Counted from the stretch's first letter, positions 33,861-43,687 are shown. The stretch is DNA of 64,000 nucleotides from Bacteroidota bacterium (GCA_026391805.1 JAPLDJ010000023.1:124001-188000); one strand, 5' to 3'. Numbers and translations are program-made. The notes: a model not told the origin generated them from the letters alone.

Positions 33861-34605
33861 GAGCGTAAAATACCTGTGCATGGCAGGATTGGTCATATCG
33901 GCCATGGTTATCGGCATTTCATCCTGTTCGAAAACCGGGGCCGACTGTTTTACCAGTACCGGTGAAGTGACCCGTGAAGCAAGGCATGTCGATGATTTCG
34001 ATACTATCATTGCCAATGAAAATGTAGATATCGTCATCACACAGGATACGGTGAACAGCCTGGAGGTGGAAGCAGGAACGAACATCATTCCGGGGATCAC
34101 GACCGAAGTGGCCAACCGCGAGCTGACCATTGGCAATTCCAACAGGTGCAACTGGGTCCGCAGTTATGATAAACCATTGAAAGTCTATGTTCATGCAAAA
34201 AACCTGAGGAAGATCTATTATCTGTCTGCCGGGAATATAACATCCACAAATACCATTTCTTCCGGTACGCTGCTGGTCGATGTGTGGGGTGGATGCGGAG
34301 TCATCGAGTTGTATGTCGACCTTTACGAGGGCAAGTTCTATGAGCACATGGGAACAGCCGATATGATCATCCATGGAAGTGCCATGTTCTCATCCGTCGT
34401 GGCCGGTGATTTCGGGTTGCTGCAGTTAAAGGATATGAAAAGCGATTATGCCTATGTCGCGAATTCCGGTTCGAACGATTGTTATGTCCGTGCTGATAAA
34501 TTCCTGGATGCCACCATCAGCTCCATCGGGAACATTTACTATACGGGAAATCCGGATTCGGTCCATTCCCAGATCATGGGAACCGGTCAGGTGATTCATT
34601 ACTGA
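33838..34605 (+). CDS. GIN-domain (DUF2807) lipoprotein
   Basis: With the start at 33838 the protein has 255 residues. The lipobox is ISSC after a hydrophobic segment (VIGISSCSK), so Cys about residue 30 is lipidated. The rest is a right-handed beta-helix-like DUF2807 domain (VDDFDTIIANENVDIVITQD; LRKIYYLSAGNITS). DUF2807 proteins are common putative adhesins or auto-transporter-like surface proteins in Bacteroidota. The gene overlaps the PagL-like gene by 23 bp and is probably co-transcribed. It ends directly beside the convergent proS stop codon. Confidence 0.86.
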   Translation: MDIRPSNKSVKYLCMAGLVISAMVIGISSCSKTGADCFTSTGEVTREARHVDDFDTIIANENVDIVITQDTVNSLEVEAGTNIIPGITTEVANRELTIGNSNRCNWVRSYDKPLKVYVHAKNLRKIYYLSAGNITSTNTISSGTLLVDVWGGCGVIELYVDLYEGKFYEHMGTADMIIHGSAMFSSVVAGDFGLLQLKDMKSDYAYVANSGSNDCYVRADKFLDATISSIGNIYYTGNPDSVHSQIMGTGQVIHY

Positions 34606-36081
34606 TCAATAGGCGCGGGCGAAAATAACACGTCCTTCGGAAGGATTGCCGGAATAGACACATTTCCCTTTCTCGGGCGGATTATTCAGCGGGATAACGC
34701 GGATGGTCGCTTTCGTTTCTTCCTTGATCTTCTCTTCGGTTTCGGGCGTTCCATCCCAGTGTGCAGCGATAAATCCGCCGGTAGTGTCAAGCACCCGTTT
34801 GAACTCATCCCAGCTGTCGACGCGGAAGGTATTGTTTTCACGGAAATCCAGCGCCTTGTTGTAGAGGTTAGCCTGGATCTGGTACAGCAGGTGAACGATC
34901 TTGTTTTCAATATCGGTCATCTGGAAAGTCTCCTTCTCCAATGTATCCCTCCTGGCAATTTCAACGGTTCCCTGTTCGATGTCCCTAGGCCCGATGGTGA
35001 TCCTCACAGGAACTCCCTTGAATTCATATTCGGCAAATTTCCAGCCGGGCTTTTGGGTATCCCTGTCGTCGTACTTTACAGATATTCCTTTGGCTTCCAA
35101 TGCCTTTTTCAGCGGGAGCACCTTCTCTGAGATCAGGTTGAGCTGTTCCGGATTTTTAAAGACGGGAACGATAACGACCTGTATGGGCGCCAGTTTTGGA
35201 GGCAGGACTAGACCGTTGTCATCGGAATGCGACATGATGAGGGCACCCATCAGGCGTGTTGAAACACCCCATGAGGTCGCCCAGACATATTCGAGCTGGT
35301 TCTCCTTGCTAAGGAATTTCACGTCAAAGGCCTTGGCGAAATTCTCTCCGAGGAAATGCGAAGTTCCTGCCTGAAGTGCTTTCCCGTCCTGCATCAGGGC
35401 CTCGATGGCATAGGTATCGATGGCACCGGCAAAGCGTTCAGCCGGGCTCTTCGTCCCTTTTAAGACAGGGATAGCCATCCAGTTCTCGGCAAAGCTGGCA
35501 TACACATTCAGCATGGTTTCAGCTTCCCGGATGGCTTCTTCCTTCGTTGCATGTGCCGTGTGGCCTTCCTGCCAGAGGAATTCGGTCGTGCGCAGGAAAA
35601 GTCGGGTCCTCATCTCCCAGCGAACAACATTGGCCCATTGGTTGATCAGGATCGGAAGATCGCGGTACGACTTGATCCAGTTCCGGTATGTATCCCAGAT
35701 GATCGTCTCGGAGGTGGGCCTTACGATCAATTCTTCTTCCAACCTGGCATCCTCATCCACAATAACACCTTTTCCGTCCGGTGCAGCCTTCAGACGGTAA
35801 TGGGTCACCACGGCACACTCCTTGGCAAAACCTTCCACATGGCTCGCTTCACGGCTGAAAAAGGATTTCGGAATGAAGAGCGGGAAATAGGCGTTGGAGT
35901 GGCCTGTATCCTTGAACATTTTATCAAGTGCAGCCTGGATCTTCTCCCAGATTGCATAGCCATAAGGCTTTATGACCATGCACCCGCGTACAGGAGAAGG
36001 CTCTGCCAGATCCGCCTTGATCACAAGATCGTTGTACCACTGTGAATAATTCTCGCTTCTTGTTGGAAAATCTTTAGCCAT
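34606..36081 (-). CDS. proS: Prolyl-tRNA synthetase (ProS type 3)
   Basis: This 491-residue class II synthetase charges tRNA(Pro). It starts [20 protein letters not shown], contains motif 2 ([20 protein letters not shown] then EGHTAHAT), and the catalytic-site [17 protein letters not shown]. The anticodon-binding domain follows from about residue 300 and a C-terminal zinc-binding-like domain ends with [20 protein letters not shown]. There is no INS editing domain, so it is the short archaeal/eukaryote-like form common in Bacteroidota. The promoter box is TACTTTTG at 36141-36134. Confidence 0.97.
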   Translation of the reverse strand: MAKDFPTRSENYSQWYNDLVIKADLAEPSPVRGCMVIKPYGYAIWEKIQAALDKMFKDTGHSNAYFPLFIPKSFFSREASHVEGFAKECAVVTHYRLKAAPDGKGVIVDEDARLEEELIVRPTSETIIWDTYRNWIKSYRDLPILINQWANVVRWEMRTRLFLRTTEFLWQEGHTAHATKEEAIREAETMLNVYASFAENWMAIPVLKGTKSPAERFAGAIDTYAIEALMQDGKALQAGTSHFLGENFAKAFDVKFLSKENQLEYVWATSWGVSTRLMGALIMSHSDDNGLVLPPKLAPIQVVIVPVFKNPEQLNLISEKVLPLKKALEAKGISVKYDDRDTQKPGWKFAEYEFKGVPVRITIGPRDIEQGTVEIARRDTLEKETFQMTDIENKIVHLLYQIQANLYNKALDFRENNTFRVDSWDEFKRVLDTTGGFIAAHWDGTPETEEKIKEETKATIRVIPLNNPPEKGKCVYSGNPSEGRVIFARAY

Positions 36082-36133
36082 TTGCTGAGTATGGTATAAT
36101 ATTTGCTACTTTTTATGGTTCGTTTTAATGGTA

Positions 36134-36141
36134 CAAAAGTA
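36134..36141 (-). promoter_or_regulatory. -7 box of proS
   Basis: The minus strand reads TACTTTTG, 52 bp before the proS start codon. Confidence 0.6.
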
Positions 36142-36202
36142 ATAAAATAATCACCATCCGAAAGAAATACAACCATCCCAAATCATAGAAGGAGGCCATA
36201 TT

Positions 36203-37639
36203 ATGAAAAAGTCAATCATCTTCATCGTCCTGATCGCTGCAGCTCTTTTCGGTTGCAAATCACAGCAGAAGGCTACGACCTATACTTACGACGATGTTTA
36301 TTCCTCCAGGAGTGATGTGCCGAAAACCACATCCAAACAAAAAATCCAGGACGAAGATCTTACCGGCGCAACGCAGATTGCTTCACCCGACAGCTCCGGC
36401 AGCCTTAATGCCCAATCGGCATTGTCAGGAACGGACCTGAGCGACAATTCCTATGCCGCAAGGATCAAGAATTTTCACCAGCAAAATCCAGGGGCGCCTT
36501 ACAATGACGAATATTACACTTCATCCGCCGATTCCAGCAGTCCTGGTGGTTCATCACCGGATGTGAACGTGTACCTCGGCAGCAGCTGGGGAGCACCATC
36601 GTTCAGCTTCGGTGTTGGTTTCGGCTGGGGTGATCCTTACTGGGGATACCCCTATGACTGGTACTATCCGTATTCATGGTATTATCCTTATTATGGAGGA
36701 TATCCTTATTATTGGGGATATCCTTATTCCTGGTACAATCCCTGGTACAATCCCTGCTGCTATTATGATTATCCTTATTATGGAAACGGGTATGGTGACA
36801 ACCACTATAATGATAATTATTATTACGGCCAGAGAAGGACGCTCTCCTCAACCGATGGGGGCAGGAATTCCAGGGCCGCCACCGATGGCACTGCTTCCGG
36901 CGGAGGACAGGTAAGTAATCCGAGAACGGATGTATCTGCAGGAAAGTCGAACATCACGAGCGACCAGGGTAAATCAGGAAGAACAGATGTAACTGCCGGG
37001 AGGTCCAATATCACAACAGATCAGAATAAATCGGGAAGAACCAATACATCCACCTCTCCCGACAAGCAACGGTATACCTACACCCGCTCAACTCCCAACG
37101 GAAACTCGCGTGCTGTAAAAAATTACCCCGGAACCAGGAGCGCTTCAGACCGTTCATATGCCCAGCGGCAGCAATCAGCACCCCGATATTCCAAACCGGG
37201 AAGCGGGCAGGTTTCGCGTTCATCAGCTCCGCAGACCTACTCCTCACCTTCCTACAGGCAGCCCAAATCAAGCCAGGAGTACATCAATCCGCGCTCATCA
37301 GGCACAAGGGAAAACCCTGGAACCCGCTCAAACAGCAACCCATCCACCTCCGGCAAAAGGTACTCTTCACCCGGAAACAACAGCGGAGGCTACAGGTCAT
37401 CCCCGGGTCAGTCGGGAAGCAACCACAGTTACAGCACACCACAAAGGTCAGGCTCATCTTCGGGATACTCTTCTCCTTCAAGGTCATCCAGTCCAAGTTA
37501 TTCCTCCCCTTCAAGGTCGTCTAGTCCTGGTTATTCTGCACCATCAAGATCATCCGCTCCATCAGGAGGCAGCAGCGGTGGTAGCAGAAGCAGTGGCGGT
37601 AGCAGTGGCGGCGGAGGCGGAGGCGGTCACAGAAGATAA
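36203..37639 (+). CDS. Tyr/Pro/Gly- and Ser-rich lipoprotein, function unknown
   Basis: The 478-residue protein has a lipoprotein signal peptide with lipobox LFGC (Cys18). After a polar linker comes a block at about residues 140-210 made almost only of Tyr, Trp, Pro, Gly and Asp (YPYSWYYPYYGGYPYYWGYP). The following 270 residues are Ser/Gly/Pro/Arg-rich with short repeats (SGYSSPSRSSSPSYSSPS type) and a Gly-run end. No enzymatic domain is present. Such sequences are intrinsically disordered, and the aromatic block is able to stick to surfaces or to phase-separate. A FadL-type porin gene follows after 44 bp on the same strand. Confidence 0.82.
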   Translation: MKKSIIFIVLIAAALFGCKSQQKATTYTYDDVYSSRSDVPKTTSKQKIQDEDLTGATQIASPDSSGSLNAQSALSGTDLSDNSYAARIKNFHQQNPGAPYNDEYYTSSADSSSPGGSSPDVNVYLGSSWGAPSFSFGVGFGWGDPYWGYPYDWYYPYSWYYPYYGGYPYYWGYPYSWYNPWYNPCCYYDYPYYGNGYGDNHYNDNYYYGQRRTLSSTDGGRNSRAATDGTASGGGQVSNPRTDVSAGKSNITSDQGKSGRTDVTAGRSNITTDQNKSGRTNTSTSPDKQRYTYTRSTPNGNSRAVKNYPGTRSASDRSYAQRQQSAPRYSKPGSGQVSRSSAPQTYSSPSYRQPKSSQEYINPRSSGTRENPGTRSNSNPSTSGKRYSSPGNNSGGYRSSPGQSGSNHSYSTPQRSGSSSGYSSPSRSSSPSYSSPSRSSSPGYSAPSRSSAPSGGSSGGSRSSGGSSGGGGGGGHRR

Positions 37640-37683
37640 CAGGACGAAACCGACAGTCTAACGAACTCATAAACCTGCATAAA

Positions 37684-39144
37684 ATGAAACGATTCCTGAT
37701 CATCATGATAATAATGGGGTCACTCCCCTCCTTATTTTCTCAGAATTCGACCGATGCTTTACGTTATTCCCGGATTATTTACGGAGGAACTGCCCGTTTC
37801 CAGGGACTGGAAGGAGCCTATGGCGCAGTGGGTGCCGATTTTTCGGCCGTTTCGACCAATCCCGCCGGACTCGGACTTTACAACAGCAATGAAGTTTCCT
37901 TTACCCCGCTGCTGAGGCTGGCCGATTCAAAAGCCGATTACAACGGTGAAACGAACCGGGATAATAAATTCAACGGGGGAATGGGAAGCCTCGGCATGGT
38001 CTTCAATATAAAGCCCCGCGCGCCCGGCGGATTCAAAAGTTTCAATATCGCCTTCGGCATGAACCGGCAGAACAATTTCTCAAACCAGGTTTATATCCAG
38101 GGCGTAAACAATAAGAATTCATTGCTTACGAGTTACGTTAATACCCTCAACAGCAGCTGGTATACCCCTAACGATATCAACAATCAATATCCCTTCGACA
38201 TCGCTCTTGCATACAATACCGATCTGATCTTCCTGAGTGATTCGGCCAACCTGCTTTATGGCAATGATGCTCCGAATGGACACGTGATCCAGCAAAAATC
38301 CATCCGCTCTTCCGGCTCAATGAATGAGTTTGAAATTTCATTTGCAGGAAATTTTAACGACCGGTTGTACATCGGGGCCACCATCGGCATACCCCTGATC
38401 AGGTATTACGAAACCTCCAATTACCAGGAGATAAATAACGACACTTCAAAGGTGCATTATTTCCAGTCGATGAGCTTCGACCAGGAACTGCAGACCACCG
38501 GCACCGGGATCAACTTTAAATTGGGACTTATTTACAGGCCCGCAGATTGGATCAGGATTGGGGCTGCAATCCATACCCCGACCTATTACGGTTTCATGAG
38601 GGATAACTGGAACAGCACGATGACCGGTGAGTTCAGTGACAGAACCGGTACTTTTTCCAATACTTCGTCCTCCCCGCTGGGTTCTAATGATTACCAGCTG
38701 ATGACGCCTTTCAGGGCGATCGGAAGCATTGCATTCATCATCGGCAATTTCGGGCTGATCAGCGGCGAATATGAATTTGTCAATTACTCACAGTCAAGAT
38801 TCTACGGAAACACCATTACCGATAGCGTAAATAGTGACATCAAATACAAGTACGGTGTTCCTTTGAACTTAAGAGTGGGGACCGAATGGAGGATTGCGAA
38901 ATTCCGGGTCCGCGGAGGATTCGGGTACTACGGAAGTCCTTACCAGTCCGGGATCAATACCGGAGAGATGTACTCTGCATCATTCGGTTTGGGGTACAGG
39001 GGAAAGCATTTGTTTATCGACCAGACCTATCACTGGTCGAAGATGACGGAAAACTATTACATGTATGATCCGTCCATGGTCAATCCTGCTGAGATCAGTA
39101 CAACCGCATATTCGCTCATCACCACATTCGGCGTCCGGTTCTAA
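37684..39144 (+). CDS. OmpP1/FadL-family outer-membrane transporter
   Basis: This 486-residue beta-barrel has a signal peptide (MKRFLIIMIIMGSLPSLFSQ). The mature N-terminus DALRYSRIIYGGTARFQGLE, then GAYGAVGADFSAVSTNPAGL, is the FadL/OmpP1 hatch motif with its NPAGL. It probably transports hydrophobic compounds such as long-chain fatty acids across the outer membrane. It follows the Tyr-rich lipoprotein gene and overlaps the end of the convergent TPR gene by 4 bp. The substrate is unknown. Confidence 0.9.
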   Translation: MKRFLIIMIIMGSLPSLFSQNSTDALRYSRIIYGGTARFQGLEGAYGAVGADFSAVSTNPAGLGLYNSNEVSFTPLLRLADSKADYNGETNRDNKFNGGMGSLGMVFNIKPRAPGGFKSFNIAFGMNRQNNFSNQVYIQGVNNKNSLLTSYVNTLNSSWYTPNDINNQYPFDIALAYNTDLIFLSDSANLLYGNDAPNGHVIQQKSIRSSGSMNEFEISFAGNFNDRLYIGATIGIPLIRYYETSNYQEINNDTSKVHYFQSMSFDQELQTTGTGINFKLGLIYRPADWIRIGAAIHTPTYYGFMRDNWNSTMTGEFSDRTGTFSNTSSSPLGSNDYQLMTPFRAIGSIAFIIGNFGLISGEYEFVNYSQSRFYGNTITDSVNSDIKYKYGVPLNLRVGTEWRIAKFRVRGGFGYYGSPYQSGINTGEMYSASFGLGYRGKHLFIDQTYHWSKMTENYYMYDPSMVNPAEISTTAYSLITTFGVRF

Positions 39145-40685
39145 GGAAGATAGGGCTTGATCCTTTTCAGTCCCAGCCTGGCCTTCTGGTCCAGGCTGTT
39201 TTTATATTCCGTATTCTTCATTGAAAGGCACGACCGAAAACACTTTTCCGCTTCTGTGTAATTCTTTTTCTCTTCCTGGATCAGTCCGGACTGCAACGCT
39301 GCATTTGCCGCAAAATACCAGGACTGGTTCGCACCCTGCCTGATGGTGATCCCGAAACAGTCAAGCGCTTCTTTCATTTTCCCGGCCTGCTGGTAAATGC
39401 GGCCCAGCCTGTAGTTGTATTCCAGCTGGTCTTTCGGGGTTCTGAGCCTTTGTTTTGCATCCGGTTCCAGCATCACCGCAATGGCACGGTCAAAATAACC
39501 GCCATCAGAGAGCAACCGGGCCTTCAGCAGGAGAAGGTTCGGAGGTTCCCCCGATTTTGCTTCCCTGTTTGCCTGGACATCGGGTTCAACATACACGGCC
39601 CCGCGGGCCGGGATCTTCCCGATGTATTCCATGTACTTTGCTTCATTTCCTTTCAGCAGAAAGGTCCAGGCCAGTTTCTGATAGGCCGACTTAAGGTAAT
39701 TTTTTCCCCTGAAGTTTTTAATGAAACGGATGAAATAAAGATCCGCGTCGGCATCCAGCCGGTTCAGTTTGTTCAGGCCGGTCATGTAATCCAGGTAATA
39801 AAACGGATACCCTCCTTCTTCAGTGCGAACCTGCTGAAGGTTCTCAATGGCCTCATCGGTCTTTCCTGCTTTTGCAAAAATGGATGCCCTTACAAAGGCC
39901 ATCAGGGGATTCCCGTGCACAGGGAACGAGTTCGTCCTGCTGTCAAATTTCCGGAGGATCATAACGGCATTCTTTGAATCCTTCCCGAGGGTTGCATCGA
40001 GAAAAGCAAGGTAAAACAGGGATTCCACCCTGAGCATCTGAAAGGTCTCATCGTTCCCGGAGTAACCCGCCAGAAGTGACAATTCATCCAGCCCTTTCTG
40101 AACATTCCCCTCAAGTCCAAGGATCTTAAGGATCCAGGCATAGTTATCCGGGGTGATCCCGGCCAGCACATGGATCAGCCCGAGCCCTGAATTCTGTGGC
40201 AGGAAACCCGGGTTCAGCTTTGCGTTTTCTTTCAGATCGCCATACGCCTTGCTGACATCAAAAGCCGCTGATTTATATTCGCCGAACTTCATCCGGCAGA
40301 TGGCAAACTGGATGCGCATGTTCCCGGAACAATAGCGGTACCAGGGAGATTCCTTCTTCCCTTTATCCAGGATATCAAGACGGGCATCGTTCGACTTGCG
40401 GAATTTTTCAAATGCCCCGGGCTCTTCCCCGATGAAAACTGTCAGAAAATCGATGTAGTTTTCCAGGTAAACCGGGATCAGGTTGGAAGGATTGTTTTTT
40501 TTCTCCTCCTGAAGTTGATTGGCCGCTTCTGAAAATTTAAGTGAAAGAATTGACCTGTAGGCTTCCCGGCAACCGGAGTTGAAGTCGTACTGGGCAAGAA
40601 GGAAAAGGGGTAAAAAGAAGAAAGCATTGAAAAGAAACCAATGTTTTCCGGTCAATGCTCTCCCGTTTCGGTGACTGTTATGCAT
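39141..40685 (-). CDS. Secreted TPR protein
   Basis: The 514-residue protein starts with MHNSHRNGRALTGKHWFLFN and an N-terminal hydrophobic segment (about 16-32, WFLFNAFFFLPLFLLA), so it is exported or membrane-anchored. The remainder is helical with TPR-like units (RLGRIYQQAGKMKEALDCFG; EEKKNYTEAEKCFRSCLSMK; FAKAGKTDEAIENLQQVRTE). There is no catalytic domain. Its start codon overlaps the stop of the zinc-ribbon gene by one base (TAATG), so it is the last gene of the nif3/zinc-ribbon operon. Partner unknown. Confidence 0.8.
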   Translation of the reverse strand: MHNSHRNGRALTGKHWFLFNAFFFLPLFLLAQYDFNSGCREAYRSILSLKFSEAANQLQEEKKNNPSNLIPVYLENYIDFLTVFIGEEPGAFEKFRKSNDARLDILDKGKKESPWYRYCSGNMRIQFAICRMKFGEYKSAAFDVSKAYGDLKENAKLNPGFLPQNSGLGLIHVLAGITPDNYAWILKILGLEGNVQKGLDELSLLAGYSGNDETFQMLRVESLFYLAFLDATLGKDSKNAVMILRKFDSRTNSFPVHGNPLMAFVRASIFAKAGKTDEAIENLQQVRTEEGGYPFYYLDYMTGLNKLNRLDADADLYFIRFIKNFRGKNYLKSAYQKLAWTFLLKGNEAKYMEYIGKIPARGAVYVEPDVQANREAKSGEPPNLLLLKARLLSDGGYFDRAIAVMLEPDAKQRLRTPKDQLEYNYRLGRIYQQAGKMKEALDCFGITIRQGANQSWYFAANAALQSGLIQEEKKNYTEAEKCFRSCLSMKNTEYKNSLDQKARLGLKRIKPYLP

Positions 40686-42013
40686 TAATGCACAGCGTTG
40701 ACAATGCCGTCATCAACAAGGATCCTTCCGCAATATTCGCACACGATGATCTTTTTGTGCATCCGGATATCGAGCTGATGCTGAGGGGGTATTTTGTTGA
40801 AGCAACCGCCGCAGGCATCCCGTTCGATCTGCACCACGGCAAGGCCGTTCCGTGCATTCTTCCGGATCCTCGTGTAGGCGGTGATCAGGCGGTCCTCAAT
40901 GTACTTGCGGTTCATCTCGGATGACCGGGTCAGTTCATTTTCTTCTTTTTCCGTTTCTGCAACGATATCGTCCAGCTCATTTTTCTTGACATCCAGGTCG
41001 CCCTTACGATCAGCCAGAACCTGCTGGTAACGTCCGATCTCTTCTCCCTTCGCTTCCAGCGACTGCTGAAACTCGCGGATCCGTTTTTCAGCCAATTGAA
41101 TTTCAAGACTCTGGATCTCAATCTCCTTGGTCAAAGAATCGTATTCGCGGTTATTCCTGACATTCATCTGCTGATCTTCATATTTCTTGATCATCGCCTG
41201 GGAATCCTTGATGGAAATTTTCTTCTCGCTGACCGATTTTTCCAGGGCAGCATTTTCCTGCAGGTAATTCTCAATACGGGTTTCCAGTCCGGCGATCTCA
41301 TCTTCAAGATCCTGAACCTCAAGCGGAAGTTCTCCCCGGATGATCCGGATCTTGTCGACCTGTGAATCGATCTGCTGCAGGCTGTAAAGTGCAATGAGTT
41401 TTTTCTCAATAGTAACCTCGCCTGTATCTTCCTCAATTTTTACTATCGGTTTAGGCTTATGTTCAGCGGCGGCCTTATGGGCAGGAGGCTTAGGTGCTGT
41501 TTTCACTTCACCTTTTGCCGGAGTTTTTGCCACGACTTCTTTCTTTTCTGCCGGTTTCACAGCAGGTTTCGATGCAACTGGTTTTGCCGGAGCCGGTTTT
41601 GCCACAGGTTTCGATGCAACCGGTTTTGCCGGAGCCGGTTTTGTCACAGGTTTCGATGCAACCGGTTTTGCCGGAGCCGGTTTTGTTGCAGGTTTCGATG
41701 CAACCGGTTTTGCCGGAGCCAGCTTGGTTACAGGTTTCGAAGGTGCAGGTTTGGCAGCTGCTTTAGCTGGTGCAGGCTTGCTTACCGGTTTTGAGGCAAT
41801 CTTTTTTACCGCGGGCTTTGAAGGTGCAGGTTTTGCTGCAACCGGTTTTTTAACGGCAGCCTTAGGAGCAGCAGGCTTGGGAGCTTCTTTTTTTACCACT
41901 TTCGCTTTGGCGGCTACAGGCTTCTTCTCAACTTTTTTATCCTTGGTGGCAGCCGGTTTTACAACTTTTGCAGGTGCTGATTTGGCAACATTTGTCTTTG
42001 TCGTTTTTGCCAT
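40685..42013 (-). CDS. COG1579-type zinc-ribbon coiled-coil protein with histone-H1-like N-terminus
   Basis: The C-terminal half (about residues 200-442) is a known family: a long antiparallel coiled coil (about 205-385; IEKKLIALYSLQQIDSQVDK) followed by a four-Cys zinc ribbon (CGGCFN and CEYCGR) near the end. The first 195 residues are an added Lys/Ala/Pro-rich tail with near-identical repeats such as KPAPAKPVASKP, resembling eukaryotic histone H1 tails and bacterial HBsu-like tails. It is preceded by the Nif3-like gene (12 bp gap), a pairing often seen in Bacteroidota. The ribbon suggests nucleic-acid binding; the tail may add non-specific DNA or RNA contact. Confidence 0.88.
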   Translation of the reverse strand: MAKTTKTNVAKSAPAKVVKPAATKDKKVEKKPVAAKAKVVKKEAPKPAAPKAAVKKPVAAKPAPSKPAVKKIASKPVSKPAPAKAAAKPAPSKPVTKLAPAKPVASKPATKPAPAKPVASKPVTKPAPAKPVASKPVAKPAPAKPVASKPAVKPAEKKEVVAKTPAKGEVKTAPKPPAHKAAAEHKPKPIVKIEEDTGEVTIEKKLIALYSLQQIDSQVDKIRIIRGELPLEVQDLEDEIAGLETRIENYLQENAALEKSVSEKKISIKDSQAMIKKYEDQQMNVRNNREYDSLTKEIEIQSLEIQLAEKRIREFQQSLEAKGEEIGRYQQVLADRKGDLDVKKNELDDIVAETEKEENELTRSSEMNRKYIEDRLITAYTRIRKNARNGLAVVQIERDACGGCFNKIPPQHQLDIRMHKKIIVCEYCGRILVDDGIVNAVH

Positions 42014-42025
42014 AAATATGCTGAA

Positions 42026-43120
42026 TTAATAATAGTGAACAGGGTTTGTATTGATTTCCGATTTTAGGATTGCAAAAGTAGGAAATTTTTTGATCAAAAT
42101 GCCATAAATCAAATCTTTTGCGAACCTTTCGCTTTCATAATGACCGATATCCGCAAGGAAAAACCGGGTTGTCCCTTCAAAGAAATCATGGTATTTGAGA
42201 TCCGCCGTCAGGAACACATCCGCGCCGGATCTTTTTGCCTCGGGGATCAGGAAGGCGCCGGAACCGCTGCAAACTGCAACTTTCCGAACAGTATTGCCGG
42301 TCAGTTCCGAGTGCCGCAGGACAGGCAGACCCATCAGCTGCTTAACCCGGCCGATAAATTCTGTTTCATCTGCTGCGGTATCCAGTTCTCCGGTCATGCC
42401 GCTGCCTGCAAATGCCGCCCTGTTTTCAAGGGGATAGATGTCATAAGCCACCTCCTCATAAGGATGGTTTTCAATCAAAGCGGAGATGATCTTCTTTTCC
42501 AGGTATCGGGGAAAGATCACCTCGATGCGGGTTTCCGGTTCAACGTGAACCTTGTTCTTTTCACCAACAAAAGGATTTGCTTCATCAGAAGCCCTGAATG
42601 TCCCGTGACCGGAAAGGTTGTAACTGCAGCAATCGTAGTTCCCGATATGTCCTGCGCCGGCATCGAACAATGCCTGCCTTACCCGGTCGGTATGTTCCAG
42701 AGGGCAGAAAGTAACCAGTTTCGAAAGTAATCCTTTTGCAGGTGAAAGGATGCTGCAGTTTTTCAATCCCAGCAGGTCACAAAGGTGTGCATTCAATCCG
42801 CGGACAGCATTGTCGAGGTTGGTATGCATAGCATAGATGGCAAGGTCGCTGCGAATGGCTTTTACGGCAAGCTTCTGCTCCGGATCTTCTCCCGTCAGCC
42901 GTTTGATCCCTTTGAAGATCATGGGATGATGCGAGATCACGAAGTCGCATTTCTTTTCAATGGCCTCATCCAGCACCTTCTCAGTAATATCAAGTGTGAT
43001 CAGAATCTTTGATATTTCACCATCGGGTTCACCGATGATCAGACCCGAGTTGTCATATTCTTCCTGGAGTGCCAGCGGCGCGAACTGCTCCAGGAACTGC
43101 GTCAGTTCCCTTATCTTCAT
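42026..43120 (-). CDS. Nif3-like dinuclear metal centre protein
   Basis: This 364-residue protein belongs to the NIF3/YbgI family. It has the N-terminal EEYDNSGLIIGEPDGEISKI and metal-binding motifs SHHPMIFKG near residue 64, AMHTNLDNA near 97, and a late DIGHYESE. The middle part (about 120-235) is the CutA-like insert of the longer family members. The proteins form hexameric toroids and have been linked to GTP cyclohydrolase I type 2, but the biochemical role is unclear. It heads the operon with the zinc-ribbon and TPR genes and has a TACTTTTG box at 43153-43146. Confidence 0.93.
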   Translation of the reverse strand: MKIRELTQFLEQFAPLALQEEYDNSGLIIGEPDGEISKILITLDITEKVLDEAIEKKCDFVISHHPMIFKGIKRLTGEDPEQKLAVKAIRSDLAIYAMHTNLDNAVRGLNAHLCDLLGLKNCSILSPAKGLLSKLVTFCPLEHTDRVRQALFDAGAGHIGNYDCCSYNLSGHGTFRASDEANPFVGEKNKVHVEPETRIEVIFPRYLEKKIISALIENHPYEEVAYDIYPLENRAAFAGSGMTGELDTAADETEFIGRVKQLMGLPVLRHSELTGNTVRKVAVCSGSGAFLIPEAKRSGADVFLTADLKYHDFFEGTTRFFLADIGHYESERFAKDLIYGILIKKFPTFAILKSEINTNPVHYY

Positions 43121-43145
43121 AATTATTCAGGATTTTATCAACGAT

Positions 43146-43153
43146 CAAAAGTA
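43146..43153 (-). promoter_or_regulatory. -7 box of the nif3-like operon
   Basis: The minus strand reads TACTTTTG 25 bp before the Nif3-like start codon at 43120. Confidence 0.62.
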
Positions 43154-43282
43154 CAAAATCCGGCGCATTTTCAGATGCCCTGGATGTTGATATGTTGTTT
43201 GAAAGTATTCGCCCTTCATTCATTTTCAGGGCATATTATTTTCAACCTTTGACAAGGATTTTAACCCGCCGGAACGTCACTA

Positions 43283-43687
43283 ATGAGAAGAGTAAGTTTT
43301 TTTATCCTTGAGAGAGAAACGGCCCTGGCCAACCTGATCAGGTACCGGCTGATGATGCAACAGGCAGAACACGTGCAGGTCTTCCCGGCTCTTTCAGAGT
43401 GCCTTTATTTCATGCAGAAACATTTTGTTCCTGATTTCATCATTGCCGACCTTGACCTGCCGGAAATGAACGGGAGCAGATTTCTGACAACGGTTAAAGA
43501 GTTATCAAACAGGATTCAGGTGGTCTTTCTTTCCGCGCATCCGGATGATGTACTTTTATCTCAGCTAATGGAAGAAGGTGCATCTGATTACATCTTTAAA
43601 TCAGCGCAACGGGAAGAATGGATAAGGGAACTGATGAAAAACCTGGAATACCTTTCCAGAACGACAACCCCGGCAATTCAGGGTTAA
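43283..43687 (+). CDS. Stand-alone response-regulator receiver domain
   Basis: The protein of 134 residues is a single CheY-like receiver with no output domain. The phospho-acceptor is Asp56 in IIADLDLPEMNG, the switch Ser84 is in VVFLSAHP, and Lys106 is in SDYIFKS. The acidic pair that binds Mg2+ is normally two Asp near residues 9-11; here it is Glu10-Arg11-Glu12. No histidine kinase is adjacent. It lies 91 bp before lpxK and may be co-transcribed, but a functional link is unproven. Confidence 0.85.
   Translation: MRRVSFFILERETALANLIRYRLMMQQAEHVQVFPALSECLYFMQKHFVPDFIIADLDLPEMNGSRFLTTVKELSNRIQVVFLSAHPDDVLLSQLMEEGASDYIFKSAQREEWIRELMKNLEYLSRTTTPAIQG

Noticed and set aside
41394-42029. A 211-residue plus-strand frame with Ala/Gly/Thr/Phe repeats
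   Set aside because: It is antisense to the histone-like tail of the zinc-ribbon protein and reflects its repeats.
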